From the NCBI GenBank assembly GCA_964017185.1, contig OZ024872.1, positions 45,036,188-45,100,187 of the forward strand: a stretch of 64,000 bases of DNA. Direction: 5' to 3'. Both the position numbers and the translations under genes were made by a program. The stretch is from Rugalucina vietnamica. Lineage: Eukaryota > Mollusca > Bivalvia > Lucinida > Lucinidae. Positions within the stretch are counted from its first letter, which is position 1. The number at the start of each line of letters is the position of its first letter. Shown one piece after another: positions 37,901-40,532 of this stretch. The notes under the pieces are model-generated. The model saw nothing but the letters and a program-made list of their open reading frames with translations, did not search any database and was not told the origin of the DNA.

Positions 37901-39523
37901 AGCTACAGGCCTCTGAATGAGACCTCTGAGCACCATGTTTTAAATATGGTAAAATTAACGTAATTTTTAATTCTTTGAAAAATACCTCTCTTGAACAAAA
38001 ATACACCTAGAATGATTTCAAAAGTCATATTATTTACGTAGGGCAGACAATTTTGGACCAGAAGCATAGAAAAATTTGCAACTTGGAGTGGATGACAAAA
38101 TTTTACGATTCCTTTTCCAACCCTACCCCCATACTTGAAAAGTCGGAAAAAAATCAATATTTTGAAATGTACCAAACCCATATTTGTTGATTCAAACTTT
38201 TTCTTGTATTTTCACACAACATAGAACTTGGTAATATTGTTCGAATAAAAGAAAGAAATATATAGGGTAGTGAGCATATAAGAGAGAACCGACAACTTGA
38301 AAATCGCCATTTTCAGCCTTTTTTCGGCTTTTTTGTTTCTAAAAGCCCATTTCATAAAACCACCTTAAATTTTAAAACCAGCACACCAAAGACACAAAGA
38401 ATGACTTAGAAGACCATGTACACATACACTGCTGCTAAAATAAACATCGAACTGGTGCAATTAATTTGAAGATGTGTAATATTCAAGTTTAATCTACCCT
38501 ACCCCCTAAATTTTACTGACAACTAAAATTTTCTTAAAAGTTGCAGAAAATGGGGTGAAAAAATGAAGTTTCTTAGATTGACAATTTTCATGGCTCATTC
38601 AATGCATATTATCAATATGTATTCAAATATAAAATATTAGGAAAATATCTGCAACCGTTTACGAGATATTCAAGAAAAGAAAAACCGGAAGTTCCGAAAT
38701 GTCAAATGTTAGCAGCGAACATCCTTAACATGTGGTGGAAATACCTGGACTTAGTGTGACAACAGCAAAGATAGCAGAGTATGGTAGTATGAGCATTACA
38801 GACTTCATGAGCAAAACGTCAATGAGTTTACAACTGGCTGCCCCACAGCACAGAACTTTAGCACAGATTAACTGGAAAAAGTCCTAACTATTTCTCTGGG
38901 ATTGGGGCTGTTGCTACAAAATTAATGACTAAAGCATAACAGAATGTAACCTCTATATGATGGTTTATGACTTCCCTTACCTGTTTTACAACAGCTGAGA
39001 GTAGTTGTTCTTGAAGTCCATCAAATGTCACTGTAAAGTTGATGATGTTGGCCTGTATGTACACGGCTGGGAGGTAGTGAGGGTTGGGCATTGAGGTCGT
39101 CAGGTACAGTCTGGAAGTACATGGTGTAAAAAGTTAAATATCAGGTAAAAAGATTAAGGCTTTGAAGCTTCAGGCATTCAAGTTCTGTTACATGTATGTC
39201 TTGCTAGTTCAAGTACAAGTATGAAAGATTTCTCTGCAAACCTAAGTATTTTATAGACTTGATAACCACTTTTCAAAAATCGAAAACTATAGAAGTATTA
39301 TCATTCTATAAGACATAATCAAGCCCTTTTTATTTGACACTTCCAAAGATATTTACAGAAACATTTAACCATTACTACAACATACAACAATCTTTACCAA
39401 CCTGAAGTTTTGATTATATTCAATCTCTGTATCTCCCAGCCTGATAACAAGCAGTCCACCTCGCCGGAAAGTCTCGTGCATCAGCACAGGTCTCAGAGCC
39501 GGATCAAGAGATTCTGTCACATC
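1727..39523 (-). CDS. DNAH14: Axonemal dynein heavy chain, DNAH14-like (partial, 15 exons)
   Basis: ATP-driven motor heavy chain of ciliary/flagellar axonemes. Fifteen minus-strand exons, in transcription order: 39402-39523, 38981-39110, 37526-37640, 37098-37231, 36401-36765, 35519-35736, 34927-35181, 34183-34422, 31417-31627, 5867-5972, 4769-4996, 3843-4040, 3310-3503, 2717-2907, 1727-1938. Every junction has GT/AG and phases match at all 14 joins, giving 2919 nt with no stop, so the gene looks functional. The product spans AAA5, AAA6 and the start of the C-terminal domain. Family hallmarks include WVFLQNCHLAASWMP, LGWNIAYEFNDSD, GGRVTDEWDRRC and LPDYDSPELFGM. The choice of DNAH14 over DNAH6/DNAH1/DNAH2 rests on remembered vertebrate sequence (the FG-gap-GTG stretch before WKKLLF, FRLWLSSKPDPSFPI, ESLPDYDSP) and is less certain than the family call. 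The start codon, motor core and C-terminus lie outside the window or were not found. Confidence 0.9.
2060..2372. repeat. Minisatellite, ~19-bp degenerate unit
   Basis: Repeated units around AATGAATAAATGCTTCAAA, interspersed with two longer blocks containing TCTTCACTGTCTACTGATAT. It lies in the 778-bp intron between the last two visible dynein exons. Confidence 0.85.
2717..2907 (-). CDS. DNAH14: DNAH14-like exon n
   Basis: Encodes TEQKSSDQIVEEIANEILH and LPSTVEEL, matching the dynein 'E..V...A..IL..LP' segment, then a less conserved stretch. Phase 2 in, phase 1 out. Confidence 0.88.
3310..3503 (-). CDS. DNAH14: DNAH14-like exon m
   Basis: Encodes YIESLPDYDSPELFGMTEN then VDTIVSVQPRLS, the conserved 'LP..D.PE.FG.H.NA' and 'LQP' motifs. 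Phase 0 in, phase 2 out. Confidence 0.92.
3843..4040 (-). CDS. DNAH14: DNAH14-like exon l
   Basis: Encodes IPWEALSYLIGGVSYGGRV and TDEWDRRCLHALLGRFF, the dynein 'W.AL.Y..G...YGGRVTD..D.R' motif, ending SFSPDK. Phase 0 at both ends. Confidence 0.93.
4178..4370. repeat. Fragment of Helitron-like family F (3' part)
   Basis: Matches the tail of the 45647-48021 element: CATAACTCTTGCA-type text, then GTCCAAATGTTGACGGAATG, then an 'ACAGTATACCC' end. The GACGG microsatellite and terminal hairpin are decayed. Confidence 0.6.
4523..4757. mobile_element. Palindromic MITE family A
   Basis: Begins GAGCCGCCCCATGGG and ends GACGGCTC, with a central palindrome around CTTTGCGGTAACCGCGAA. It is flanked by ATAT at 4519-4522 and 4758-4761. 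Its right end lies 7 bases inside the intron from the donor site of the dynein exon at 4769. Confidence 0.85.
4769..4996 (-). CDS. DNAH14: DNAH14-like exon k
   Basis: Encodes MTVEPPQGLKSNMLRAFGS, WKKLLFGLCLFNSVIHERK and LGWNIAYEFNDSDLE, hallmark C-terminal dynein motifs. The GTG G-rich spacer before EKMFED is one reason to prefer DNAH14. A MITE ends 7 bases past its donor site. Confidence 0.93.
5155..5461 (-). pseudogene. Decayed dynein exon copy 1 (split by a MITE)
   Basis: Plus-strand text ACCTTCATGCCAGTCTGCAG matches the 3' end and donor of the working exon at 5867-5972. The copy is interrupted at about 5203-5420 by a palindromic insertion and resumes at 'GGATCTGGTTTA'. A 2-nt deletion shifts its frame relative to the real exon. 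Confidence 0.75.
5203..5420. mobile_element. MITE with long TIRs inside exon relic
   Basis: Terminal inverted repeats of about 35 bp: GAGGTTATAAAACTTTTTTT at the left and AAAAAAGTTTTATAACCTT at the right, with CAGCTGA blocks further in. No coding capacity. Target duplication is unclear. Confidence 0.75.
5543..5632 (-). pseudogene. Decayed dynein exon copy 2
   Basis: Similar to exon 5867-5972 across most of its length. The Trp codon of the LW motif has become TGA and the donor GT has become GA. It cannot be spliced or translated as the exon. Confidence 0.75.
5713..5812 (-). pseudogene. Decayed dynein exon copy 3
   Basis: Closest relic to the working exon, about 55 bases from it. It keeps the ACCTTCATGCC donor end but has stops and small deletions in the reading frame. 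Confidence 0.75.
5867..5972 (-). CDS. DNAH14: DNAH14-like exon j
   Basis: Encodes DPQFRLWLSSKPDPSFPIS and ILQTGMK, the dynein 'FRLWL.S.P...FP..ILQ' motif. It joins exon i in phase 2 to read VVENFSKP. Three decayed copies of this exon lie just downstream in the next intron. Confidence 0.92.
5998..6194. mobile_element. Palindromic MITE family A
   Basis: GAGCC...CAGCTC with an ATAT duplication on both sides and central palindrome CTTCGCAGTTACTGCGAAG. It starts 24 bases upstream of the acceptor AG of the dynein exon at 5867-5972, so it occupies the usual branch-point zone. Confidence 0.82.
6199..7756. other. Intron DNA with family B fragments
   Basis: Start of the 25.4-kb intron. Decayed pieces of family B occur at about 6284-6372 and 7110-7275 (AACATAGATTGTGG, AAAGTGGGATATAA, TTTTCCTGAT). 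The remainder is unrecognised AT-rich DNA. Confidence 0.5.
7757..7877. repeat. Near-perfect 121-bp palindrome
   Basis: GGTGAATACCAAATATATTT at the left is mirrored by AAATATATTTGGTATTCACC at the right. The centre is ACGAGTGCGCAGCACGAGT. It would form a long hairpin; probably a MITE or foldback end. Confidence 0.85.
7878..10751. other. Intron DNA, no gene recognised
   Basis: Holds a family B fragment near 9290-9420 and a low-complexity TTTA stretch at 9175-9215. A motif GGCCTAGGTGCACGAACC at about 8356 recurs inverted near 29060-29080. Short reading frames here have no recognisable domain. Confidence 0.4.
10752..10902. repeat. 151-bp palindrome (MITE/foldback)
   Basis: TAGGGATCAAACATGATTTT at the left pairs with AAAATCATTTTTGATCCCTA at the right, with a GAGGGCGTAGCCCGAGG centre. 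A further inverted pair TATTATTGCATAAA / TTTATGCAATAATA at about 10898-10912 and 11183-11197 suggests the full element may reach 11197. Confidence 0.8.
11626..11812. mobile_element. 187-bp MITE, pogo/Tigger-like (Tc1/mariner)
   Basis: TIRs CACTTCAACCTCATTATAAC and GTTATAATGAGGTTGACCTG, flanked by TA at 11624-11625 and 11813-11814. The CCTC(A/G)TTATAACG terminus resembles pogo/Tigger-group ends. No coding capacity. Confidence 0.8.
11920..11959. repeat. DIRS left inverted terminal repeat, outer part
   Basis: Outer 40 bases of the left repeat, including AAAGTTAATACTTACATCTG, matching the right repeat in reverse complement. The repeat resumes at 16584 after the nested element. The outermost 12 bases match only the internal complementary region. 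Confidence 0.9.
12028..12182. repeat. Left subterminal repeat cluster
   Basis: Several direct and inverted copies of TCTCGGAGAAACACCGCGAA and its relatives. A 31-bp block at about 12098-12128 recurs in the same orientation at about 16431-16461 near the right end. Confidence 0.85.
12183..14656. other. Interior of the 4.6-kb element, no gene
   Basis: AT-rich DNA with TACATG repeats near 12862-12880 and a family B fragment at about 13438-13625 containing the palindrome GCCTCGGTGAGGC. Short reading frames, for example minus-strand 12995-13237, show no recognised domain. No DDE transposase motif was found. Confidence 0.5.
14657..14816 (+). repeat. TRIM left LTR
   Basis: 160 bp with TG...CA ends. 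Nearly identical to the right LTR; differences cluster in the last 25 bases. Confidence 0.85.
14819..14836 (+). promoter_or_regulatory. Primer-binding site, tRNA-Leu type
   Basis: TGGTGGCAGCGGTGGGAT lies two bases after the LTR. Its complement ATCCCACCGCTGCCACCA is the 3' end of metazoan tRNA-Leu (AAG/UAG type) plus CCA, as I remember it. All 18 bases pair. Confidence 0.85.
14922..15081 (+). repeat. TRIM right LTR
   Basis: 160-bp direct copy of 14657-14816, immediately preceded by the polypurine tract. Confidence 0.85.
15104..15132 (-). repeat. Inverted LTR-end fragment
   Basis: TGTAACGTATATCCGAGCCA is the reverse complement of the TRIM LTR 3' end with few changes. With the right LTR it makes a local palindrome. 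Confidence 0.7.
15133..15286. mobile_element. MITE family A, 5'-truncated
   Basis: Retains the AACAAAGGCG...CAGCTGTGCAGATACTGCACAG palindrome and the GACGCGGCTC end at about 15278-15287. Lacks the GAGCC start. Confidence 0.65.
15287..16358. other. Interior of the 4.6-kb element, no gene
   Basis: A family B fragment at about 15289-15332 (GTGGGGTATACATTACATGG), an AT-rich block at 15410-15455, and otherwise unrecognised DNA. Confidence 0.45.
16359..16550. repeat. Right subterminal repeat cluster
   Basis: Copies of TTTCTCCGAGAAACACCGCG and TTTCTCGGTGTTTCTCCGAG, matching the left cluster at 12028-12182. Confidence 0.85.
16584..16710. repeat. DIRS left inverted terminal repeat, inner part
   Basis: CTGAAGGATTTATTTCCCTT through GGCGACAACGTGC matches the right repeat (21725-21849) in reverse complement, almost perfectly for the first 110 bases. 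Confidence 0.92.
16783..18396 (+). CDS. DIRS ORF1, gag-like protein
   Basis: 537 aa, starting at an ATG about 70 nt after the inner end of the left repeat. N-terminus is acidic and Ser/Lys-rich; residues about 85-115 look able to form a coiled coil. A central conserved-looking block (about 295-410) contains RRHGRKAAFGN and YTQQALGNLL. The C-terminus is Gly/Asn/Ser-rich and basic (NFSGNNYSGGYKKQSRGN), likely RNA-binding. No CCHC zinc knuckle is present. Assigned as gag from position and composition; it ends 8 nt before the RT frame. Confidence 0.8.
   Translation: MAQASVRASLEEEAAALLSSEDENDTEISSVKSLPVTRVTSGKSGKQKEDSLFKKPSGKSTKSTSKPASTPSPRATAKLTDLKNLEEKLSGKFQERFTSLDSKFDRLFALIDTAKNISSRAENSTSGACRPHRERRDSTGSTGGRSVLVDNDNSLDGFSDQDQDHDDRLSLQPGQQERRAVDFISDSEDERSLAESEHPTNSASRFEKYSKSVQKEEGKENGPLTHDILREMFGEDAQTTSSNSKNGLCLDEAQINTINLSWRSKAPDKIASYKESSKLSFPVSESTDSVLNVPSLDDLTERLLMRRHGRKAAFGNTQSLYSQPFKSIEKIGYQGQVAARLGMISICYTQQALGNLLTNLKSSSPNLDEAIQNVRDIFAMSTKSLDQMARTGAFHHLSRRKATVADTGLHEFNDLKKTATEAPLSSEGIFGPDFEKKLKELQEKDKQLSDLMSDKKYNGKRKQNFQSDSSNQKKSRYHEDTSFKPHYKSSNFSGNNYSGGYKKQSRGNSFSSQYNKGNSRNSSVGSFRFQGNKNSKA
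18404..20443 (+). CDS. DIRS ORF2: reverse transcriptase, RNase H, methyltransferase-like
   Basis: 679 aa. RT: STFFVVPKKTGDLRPIINL, SIDLADAYLHIPI and the catalytic YLDDW near residue 206. RNase H: TTDAS near residue 370, then NHLELKAV, VRSDNTTVVQYLN and ADDLSR, giving the D-E-D-D set. C-terminal domain from about residue 510 (IDLFAS, then AFPPIALIP and APQWPRRHWY) corresponds to the Dam-like methyltransferase typical of DIRS elements, with a divergent PP motif. Frame is open throughout. It overlaps the recombinase frame. The ATG at 18404 is the first in frame after ORF1. Confidence 0.92.
   Translation: MCMFPEIPVGGRLRFFVQEWEKITQDQWILSVLREGLKLDFMTKPPFSGVRQTNVNAQNESILQLEVEKLLQKGAIEPVPPAEMQTGFYSTFFVVPKKTGDLRPIINLKPLNRYLRKQHFKMDCLSKVINLVQQGDWAISIDLADAYLHIPIHVRFRKYLRFCIKGKAYQFTCLCFGPTLAPRTFTKIVTAIAAHLRLQNVRLAVYLDDWFIINQLRKLLLLDKEKVLHLLVRLGLMIKLEKSALVPSQRVVYIGAVFLLDKGIVCPTLERIQKIQQAILLVTQESTAHNFLHLLGLMASCIELIPNARLFMRPIQLHLLHFWRPVTRDMQAKVPITQHLLDHMKWWKNKENLLQGKPFCPEASSKILTTDASKHGYGGHLENLICQGIWSKEDKKLHINHLELKAVHLSLQKFLPHLKGHSVLVRSDNTTVVQYLNRQGGTKSPQLCLLTWNLLQLAIKNNVTIKAAHIIGRQNCLADDLSRVKIRPTEWTLNDSVTLRLFQVLGTPMIDLFASEANRKMELFCSWIPSPKAWAIDALSVSWQNMDAYAFPPIALIPKVLQHMKKFRCQLILIAPQWPRRHWYTDLLQMLVATPMRLPLIEDLLYQPKTNIVHPNPQVFNLTAWPLSTDLSKVRAFHQKLENSWQPHGELVHRKIIQQSSQNLVAGVVRGKLIPIQPL
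20275..21249 (+). CDS. DIRS ORF3: tyrosine recombinase
   Basis: 324 aa from the ATG at 20275, which lies in a longer frame open back to 18406. The N-terminal SAM-like region reads YSAKFSKFSSWCSEREIDP and ADFLSYLFQSGLKYRTIAG. Catalytic residues appear as Arg in FRRCGDLQALR, His-x-x-Arg in AHSTRAIG, and Tyr in FYYRQ near the end. It would integrate the circular DNA form without a target duplication. It overlaps ORF2 by 169 nt from this ATG. The true start is uncertain; internal initiation or frameshifting are both possible. Confidence 0.9.
   Translation: MAAINRSFQSKGFSSKARKLMAASWRVGTQKDYSAKFSKFSSWCSEREIDPYSATIAQCADFLSYLFQSGLKYRTIAGYRSMLSAILPPVEGTVVGQHPDILRLLKGVFNTRPPEKRLVPEWDLGKVLGLLTSSQFEPIHKVSLKHLTLKSVFLAAISTFRRCGDLQALRIDEGFMNIVQEGIIFVREGLSKQDRPGHFGKQIFIPCFKKNIKLDPKRAMQAYIKRTSQFRNGENKLFLSFNKPHKAVSSQTISSWIVSVIRQAYGNQTDLKVKAHSTRAIGPSWALFKGASLNSVLEAADWSSDMTFKKFYYRQMDSQDWEFC
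21378..21437. repeat. Two tandem 30-bp units
   Basis: AAATGTGTGTAAATACATGT plus ACATACTGGG, repeated exactly twice in the 3' untranslated part of the DIRS element. Confidence 0.9.
21584..21688. repeat. DIRS internal complementary region
   Basis: The first half (to about 21632) is the reverse complement of the left terminus, including the 12 outer bases unique to it. The second half is the reverse complement of the right terminus (about 21857-21916). Together they match the joined ends of a circle, the template role proposed for DIRS replication. Confidence 0.9.
21725..21916. repeat. DIRS right inverted terminal repeat
   Basis: Reverse complement of the left repeat from about 21725 to 21880, then a right-specific extension ending ACCAAATTTTATAATTT that is matched only in the internal complementary region. 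Confidence 0.92.
22080..22206. mobile_element. MITE family A fragment
   Basis: Contains GGTCTGACACAAACCAGGCT, TAGAAG and GCGAAAACAAAGGCGC in family order. Both termini and the second palindrome arm are missing. Confidence 0.6.
22207..22540. other. Intron DNA, nothing recognised
   Basis: AT-rich; no reading frame, repeat or element end was identified. Confidence 0.4.
22541..23010. repeat. Cluster of CGTACGAT-type short inverted motifs
   Basis: Many copies of ATCGTACG/CGTACGAT and ATCGTAGG on both strands, far more GC-rich than the flanks. Similar in style to 50779-51785. Terminal repeats could not be paired clearly. The plus frames 22642-22872 and 22683-23003 are by-products of the motif. 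Confidence 0.6.
23253..23396. repeat. Inverted repeat pair, hairpin MITE-like
   Basis: GCGCACCTTGCGATAAGAAA is mirrored by TTTCTTATCGTAAGGTGCGC about 90 bp away. Confidence 0.75.
23520..25415. repeat. Left arm of a 5.3-kb inverted repeat
   Basis: About 1.9 kb matching 27068-28855 in reverse complement with high identity by eye. Anchors include TGGTAGGGTGACAAT, AACTGCCGGCATAAATTGGC, CCAAGATGGC and ATAGGGGTGATATGCA. The left arm has an extra segment of about 150 bp (24838-24985) containing GGAGGAAACCGGAGAACCCG, a text common in marine invertebrate repeats. No transposase was found. Confidence 0.88.
25416..27067. other. Spacer of the inverted repeat
   Basis: About 1.65 kb between the arms. Contains a degenerate minus-strand SINE-like piece (about 26098-26270) and unrecognised AT-rich DNA. 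No gene seen. Confidence 0.6.
26098..26270 (-). mobile_element. Degenerate tRNA-derived SINE
   Basis: Shares TGAGGCTAAACGTT..., CAACATTTTCAG and AACTCTCGATTCTGAGACCG with the SINE at 40001-40187, in the same orientation, but is diverged. Confidence 0.5.
27068..28855. repeat. Right arm of the 5.3-kb inverted repeat
   Basis: Reverse complement of 23520-25415, ending at CATTGTCACCCTACC and a weaker extension to AACCTCGATGCGCTCTATG. Slightly shorter than the left arm because it lacks the 150-bp segment. Confidence 0.88.
28856..29212. other. Intron DNA with repeat end motif
   Basis: Contains GGTTCATGCACCTAGGCC near 29063-29080, the inverted counterpart of a motif near 8356. The rest is unrecognised. 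Confidence 0.4.
29213..29451. mobile_element. MITE family A, diverged copy
   Basis: GAGAAAACCAGATATTTGCA start, GGATAGTACAAATCCTCTGC middle and CCCGGCTC end; the central palindrome is decayed. Confidence 0.65.
29503..29724. mobile_element. Palindromic MITE family A
   Basis: GAGCC...GGCTC with ATTT target duplication at 29499-29502 and 29725-29728. Inverted relative to most copies (GGTTTCCGAACAGGTCCGAC near the left). Confidence 0.82.
30130..30363. mobile_element. Palindromic MITE family A
   Basis: GAGCTGCCGCATGGG...AGGCTC with AATT at 30126-30129 and 30364-30367. Centre CTTCGCAGTAACTGCGAAG is perfect. Confidence 0.85.
30368..31410. other. Intron DNA, no gene recognised
   Basis: Contains a short tandem GGAAGGAGGCAGAATGAAAA (about 31022-31061), a 26-bp inverted pair around AGTTACAGTATGG-type text at 31060-31105, and a poly-A run at 31370-31396. 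Short frames at 30578-30933 have no domain. Confidence 0.45.
31417..31627 (-). CDS. DNAH14: DNAH14-like exon i (AAA6)
   Basis: Encodes CDPGSQLLRFAKE, then ISLGRGQGPKAEELI and WVFLQNCHLAASWMP, the most diagnostic AAA6 motifs of the family. Its donor GTAAGT at 31411-31416 opens the 25.4-kb intron. A poly-A tract of about 27 bases (31370-31396) lies 15 bases beyond the donor. Confidence 0.93.
31693..31939. mobile_element. MITE with TIR GGGGCCAGTTGTTCAAAA
   Basis: Left GGGGCCAGTTGTTCAAAA and right TTTTGAACAACTGGGCC, plus a central palindrome GAATCCTTTGCACTGCAAAG. About 250 bp, in the 2.6-kb dynein intron, directly before Helitron-like element D1. Confidence 0.82.
31957..33944 (-). mobile_element. 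Helitron/pearl-like element, family D copy 1
   Basis: Read on the minus strand it begins TTAGCTCACCTGAG and ends CTGG, a CTRR end. Near that end is the palindrome AGGACCAATGGTCCT. The core is four tandem units of about 450 bp with GACCTTGCCGTAAAATAGGT and GCCATCTTGGTCATGTGACC, followed by (GACG)n at about 33836-33890 and a GCTCACCT/AGGTGAGC hairpin at 33908-33942. No protein coded. Confidence 0.82.
33836..33892. repeat. (GACG)n microsatellite
   Basis: GGACGGACGG runs with small interruptions, at the fixed position between tandem core and terminal hairpin of element D1. Confidence 0.9.
34183..34422 (-). CDS. DNAH14: DNAH14-like exon h (AAA6 entry)
   Basis: Encodes LTQFQRLILIKILRPDVLT, later TAKTPLIFILSP. 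This is the conserved 'F.KL.LI..LRPD' and 'TPLIFILSPG.DP' region leading into AAA6. Confidence 0.9.
34927..35181 (-). CDS. DNAH14: DNAH14-like exon g
   Basis: Begins LSPMERLESQAQAGDKSS, a lineage-specific low-complexity stretch, and continues PPRWITESMWRQCQHLD and ENPYDEMQREFDPSKVEL. The WI....W..C..L pattern is the dynein segment between AAA5 and AAA6. Confidence 0.88.
35519..35736 (-). CDS. DNAH14: DNAH14-like exon f
   Basis: Encodes LTFSIYRVVSVALFARHQL then TFSFML, the common dynein 'T..VY...S..LFE.HKL.F...' motif, and ends AEHDG. Enters in phase 2, leaves in phase 1. Confidence 0.9.
36172..36369. mobile_element. Palindromic MITE family A
   Basis: GAGCAACGTCATGGG...GGCCTC with AAAT at 36168-36171 and 36370-36373. 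It ends 26 bases from the donor of the dynein exon 36401-36765. Confidence 0.8.
36401..36765 (-). CDS. DNAH14: DNAH14-like exon e with Ser/Arg-rich insertion
   Basis: Opens with VATRGATLYFVLADLAGID and YQFSLDWFQDMF, a standard dynein block. It then carries about 65 residues rich in Ser, Arg, Gly and Pro (from KERQRQR through RRTSRPS) before rejoining family sequence at LKRHMLDMIN. The insertion is in frame inside one exon. From its composition it is probably a disordered surface loop and a possible phosphorylation target (inference). Confidence 0.88.
37098..37231 (-). CDS. DNAH14: DNAH14-like exon d
   Basis: Encodes ILDDQDLVETLQQSK and then a helical Glu/Lys/Arg-rich segment ending KRFLP, matching the dynein 'ILDDE.LI..L..SK' block. 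It enters in phase 1 and leaves in phase 0; the donor GTTTGT is weaker than its neighbours. Confidence 0.87.
37526..37640 (-). CDS. DNAH14: DNAH14-like exon c
   Basis: Encodes ERPQLENQRSELLESIATD and then LRDLEDKSLGLLQKSEG, the charged helical segment that follows AAA5 in dyneins (V..ERP.LE.QR). Donor GTATGT, acceptor TTTGTAG. Confidence 0.88.
37780..38724. mobile_element. 945-bp element with TTAA duplication, piggyBac-like
   Basis: Ends GGATGTTCGCTGCCAA and AGCAGCGAACATCC, flanked by TTAA at 37776-37779 and 38725-38728. TTAA targeting is the piggyBac signature; the ends do not match the canonical CCC form well. No transposase frame, so nonautonomous. It fills most of the 1.34-kb dynein intron. 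Confidence 0.8.
38981..39110 (-). CDS. DNAH14: DNAH14-like exon b (AAA5 sensor region)
   Basis: Encodes LYLTTSMPNPHYLPAVYIQ and the following INFTVTFDGLQEQLL, a block conserved in nearly all dynein heavy chains. The donor is GTAAGG and the acceptor CTTCCAG. Confidence 0.9.
39402..39523 (-). CDS. DNAH14: DNAH14-like exon a (AAA5)
   Basis: First visible exon in transcription order. It encodes DVTESLDPALRPVLMHETF followed by RLGDTEIEYNQNF, the AAA5 strand and loop that precede the NFR..T..PNPHY sensor region. The acceptor is TTTTCAG and the donor GTTGGT; it enters in phase 0 and leaves in phase 2. No upstream exon was found between here and 64000. Confidence 0.88.
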
Positions 39524-39589
39524 CTGAAAATGAAATAGCAGACATGGTAACCTACATGTGATGAATGGACTTACACATCTTTATCAATT

Positions 39590-39824
39590 GAGCCGCGACG
39601 CAAGAAAACCGGTCTTCGGGGTTTCCGACCAGGTCCGACACAAACCGGCCTGTGCAGCAACAGAAGATGGCTTGAAGCTTGAAATTTCGGATTTAGGAAG
39701 AAGAGGAATTGTACTATCCGTGTAGCGAAAACAAAGGCGCTGATCAGCTTCGCAGTTACTGCGAAGCTGATCTGCGCCTTTGTTTTCGCATAGGCAAAAA
39801 TCCGGTTTTCTCATGACAAGGCTC
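39590..39824. mobile_element. Palindromic MITE family A
   Basis: GAGCCGCGACGCAAG...AAGGCTC, with AATT/AATC flanks. Centre CTTCGCAGTTACTGCGAAG is intact. It lies 64 bases upstream of the acceptor of the first visible dynein exon. Confidence 0.8.
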
Positions 39825-40000
39825 AATCGTGGAAGTCCACTTTAAGACTTGTATGCCTTTATTTATCCAAGTAAGACACACATGGTTATAATTTTGGGGG
39901 GCCATTATCAGCAAGTTTTCATTTTATTTCATTTTTTGGAAGACATTTACCCCAAGTGTGATGCATAGACTCACTGGACTTTCCCAGCCTCAATCACCGA

Positions 40001-40187
40001 GTTTGTTTGTTTGTATTGAGGCTTAACGTCTCAACAATTTTTCAGTCATGTCGGGACGGAGCCAACGCTTCCTGGGTTTAACCAGTTCTGTAGGGAGTTA
40101 ATGTGTCTTGCTCAAAGACACAACACGGTTACGCCTGTGGGGACCAGAACCTCTCGATTCAAAGTCCGACGCTCTACCACAGTGCGA
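40001..40187 (-). mobile_element. tRNA-derived SINE (minus)
   Basis: On the minus strand the head reads GTGGTAGAGCGTCGGACTTT, tRNA-like with an A-box match. The body contains GTGTCTTTGAGCAAGACAC, and the tail is ACAAACAAAC at 40001-40013. Confidence 0.75.
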
Positions 40188-40532
40188 GGAAGCGAGGTAG
40201 CCGAGTGGTTAGCACTGGCTTCTTGTGCTAGAGGTCCTGGGTTCGATCCCCGCCACCGGCGAGGAAAATTTGTTGGTCCAAACATGCTTCCCTTTGTGTC
40301 ATTTGCAGGAATGACATGATACAGTGCTCCTTCCTTCGGATCGGGACGTTAACTGGAGGCCCCCTGTGCAGGGACAGTCATCTCCTGTGCAGGTTAAAGA
40401 TCCCTACACAGGTTCTATCCTCATGCACGTAGGCTCAACCTGCAAACACACTGGAGTGTACAATGTACACCTCCCAAGAATAATCATAAATTGATTGATG
40501 GGAGTAGCAAGAAAACAAAAACAAACAAAACA
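40188..40532 (+). mobile_element. tRNA-derived SINE (plus), head-to-head with the previous
   Basis: A box TAGCCGAGTGG at 40198-40208 and B box GGTTCGATCCC at 40240-40250, spaced as in a tRNA. The body has GATCGGGACGTTAACTGGAG and GGTTAAAGATCCC; the tail is AACAAAAACAAACAAAAC. The head cannot fold as a full tRNA with matching acceptor stem, so it is a SINE head rather than a tRNA gene. Confidence 0.82.

Noticed and set aside
39584..39826. An 80-aa protein (KPDFCLCENKGADQL)
   Set aside because: This peptide is the translation of MITE family A and recurs wherever that element occurs.
40188..40260. A tRNA gene
   Set aside because: A and B boxes are present, but no matching acceptor stem was seen, and the sequence continues into a SINE body and A-rich tail.
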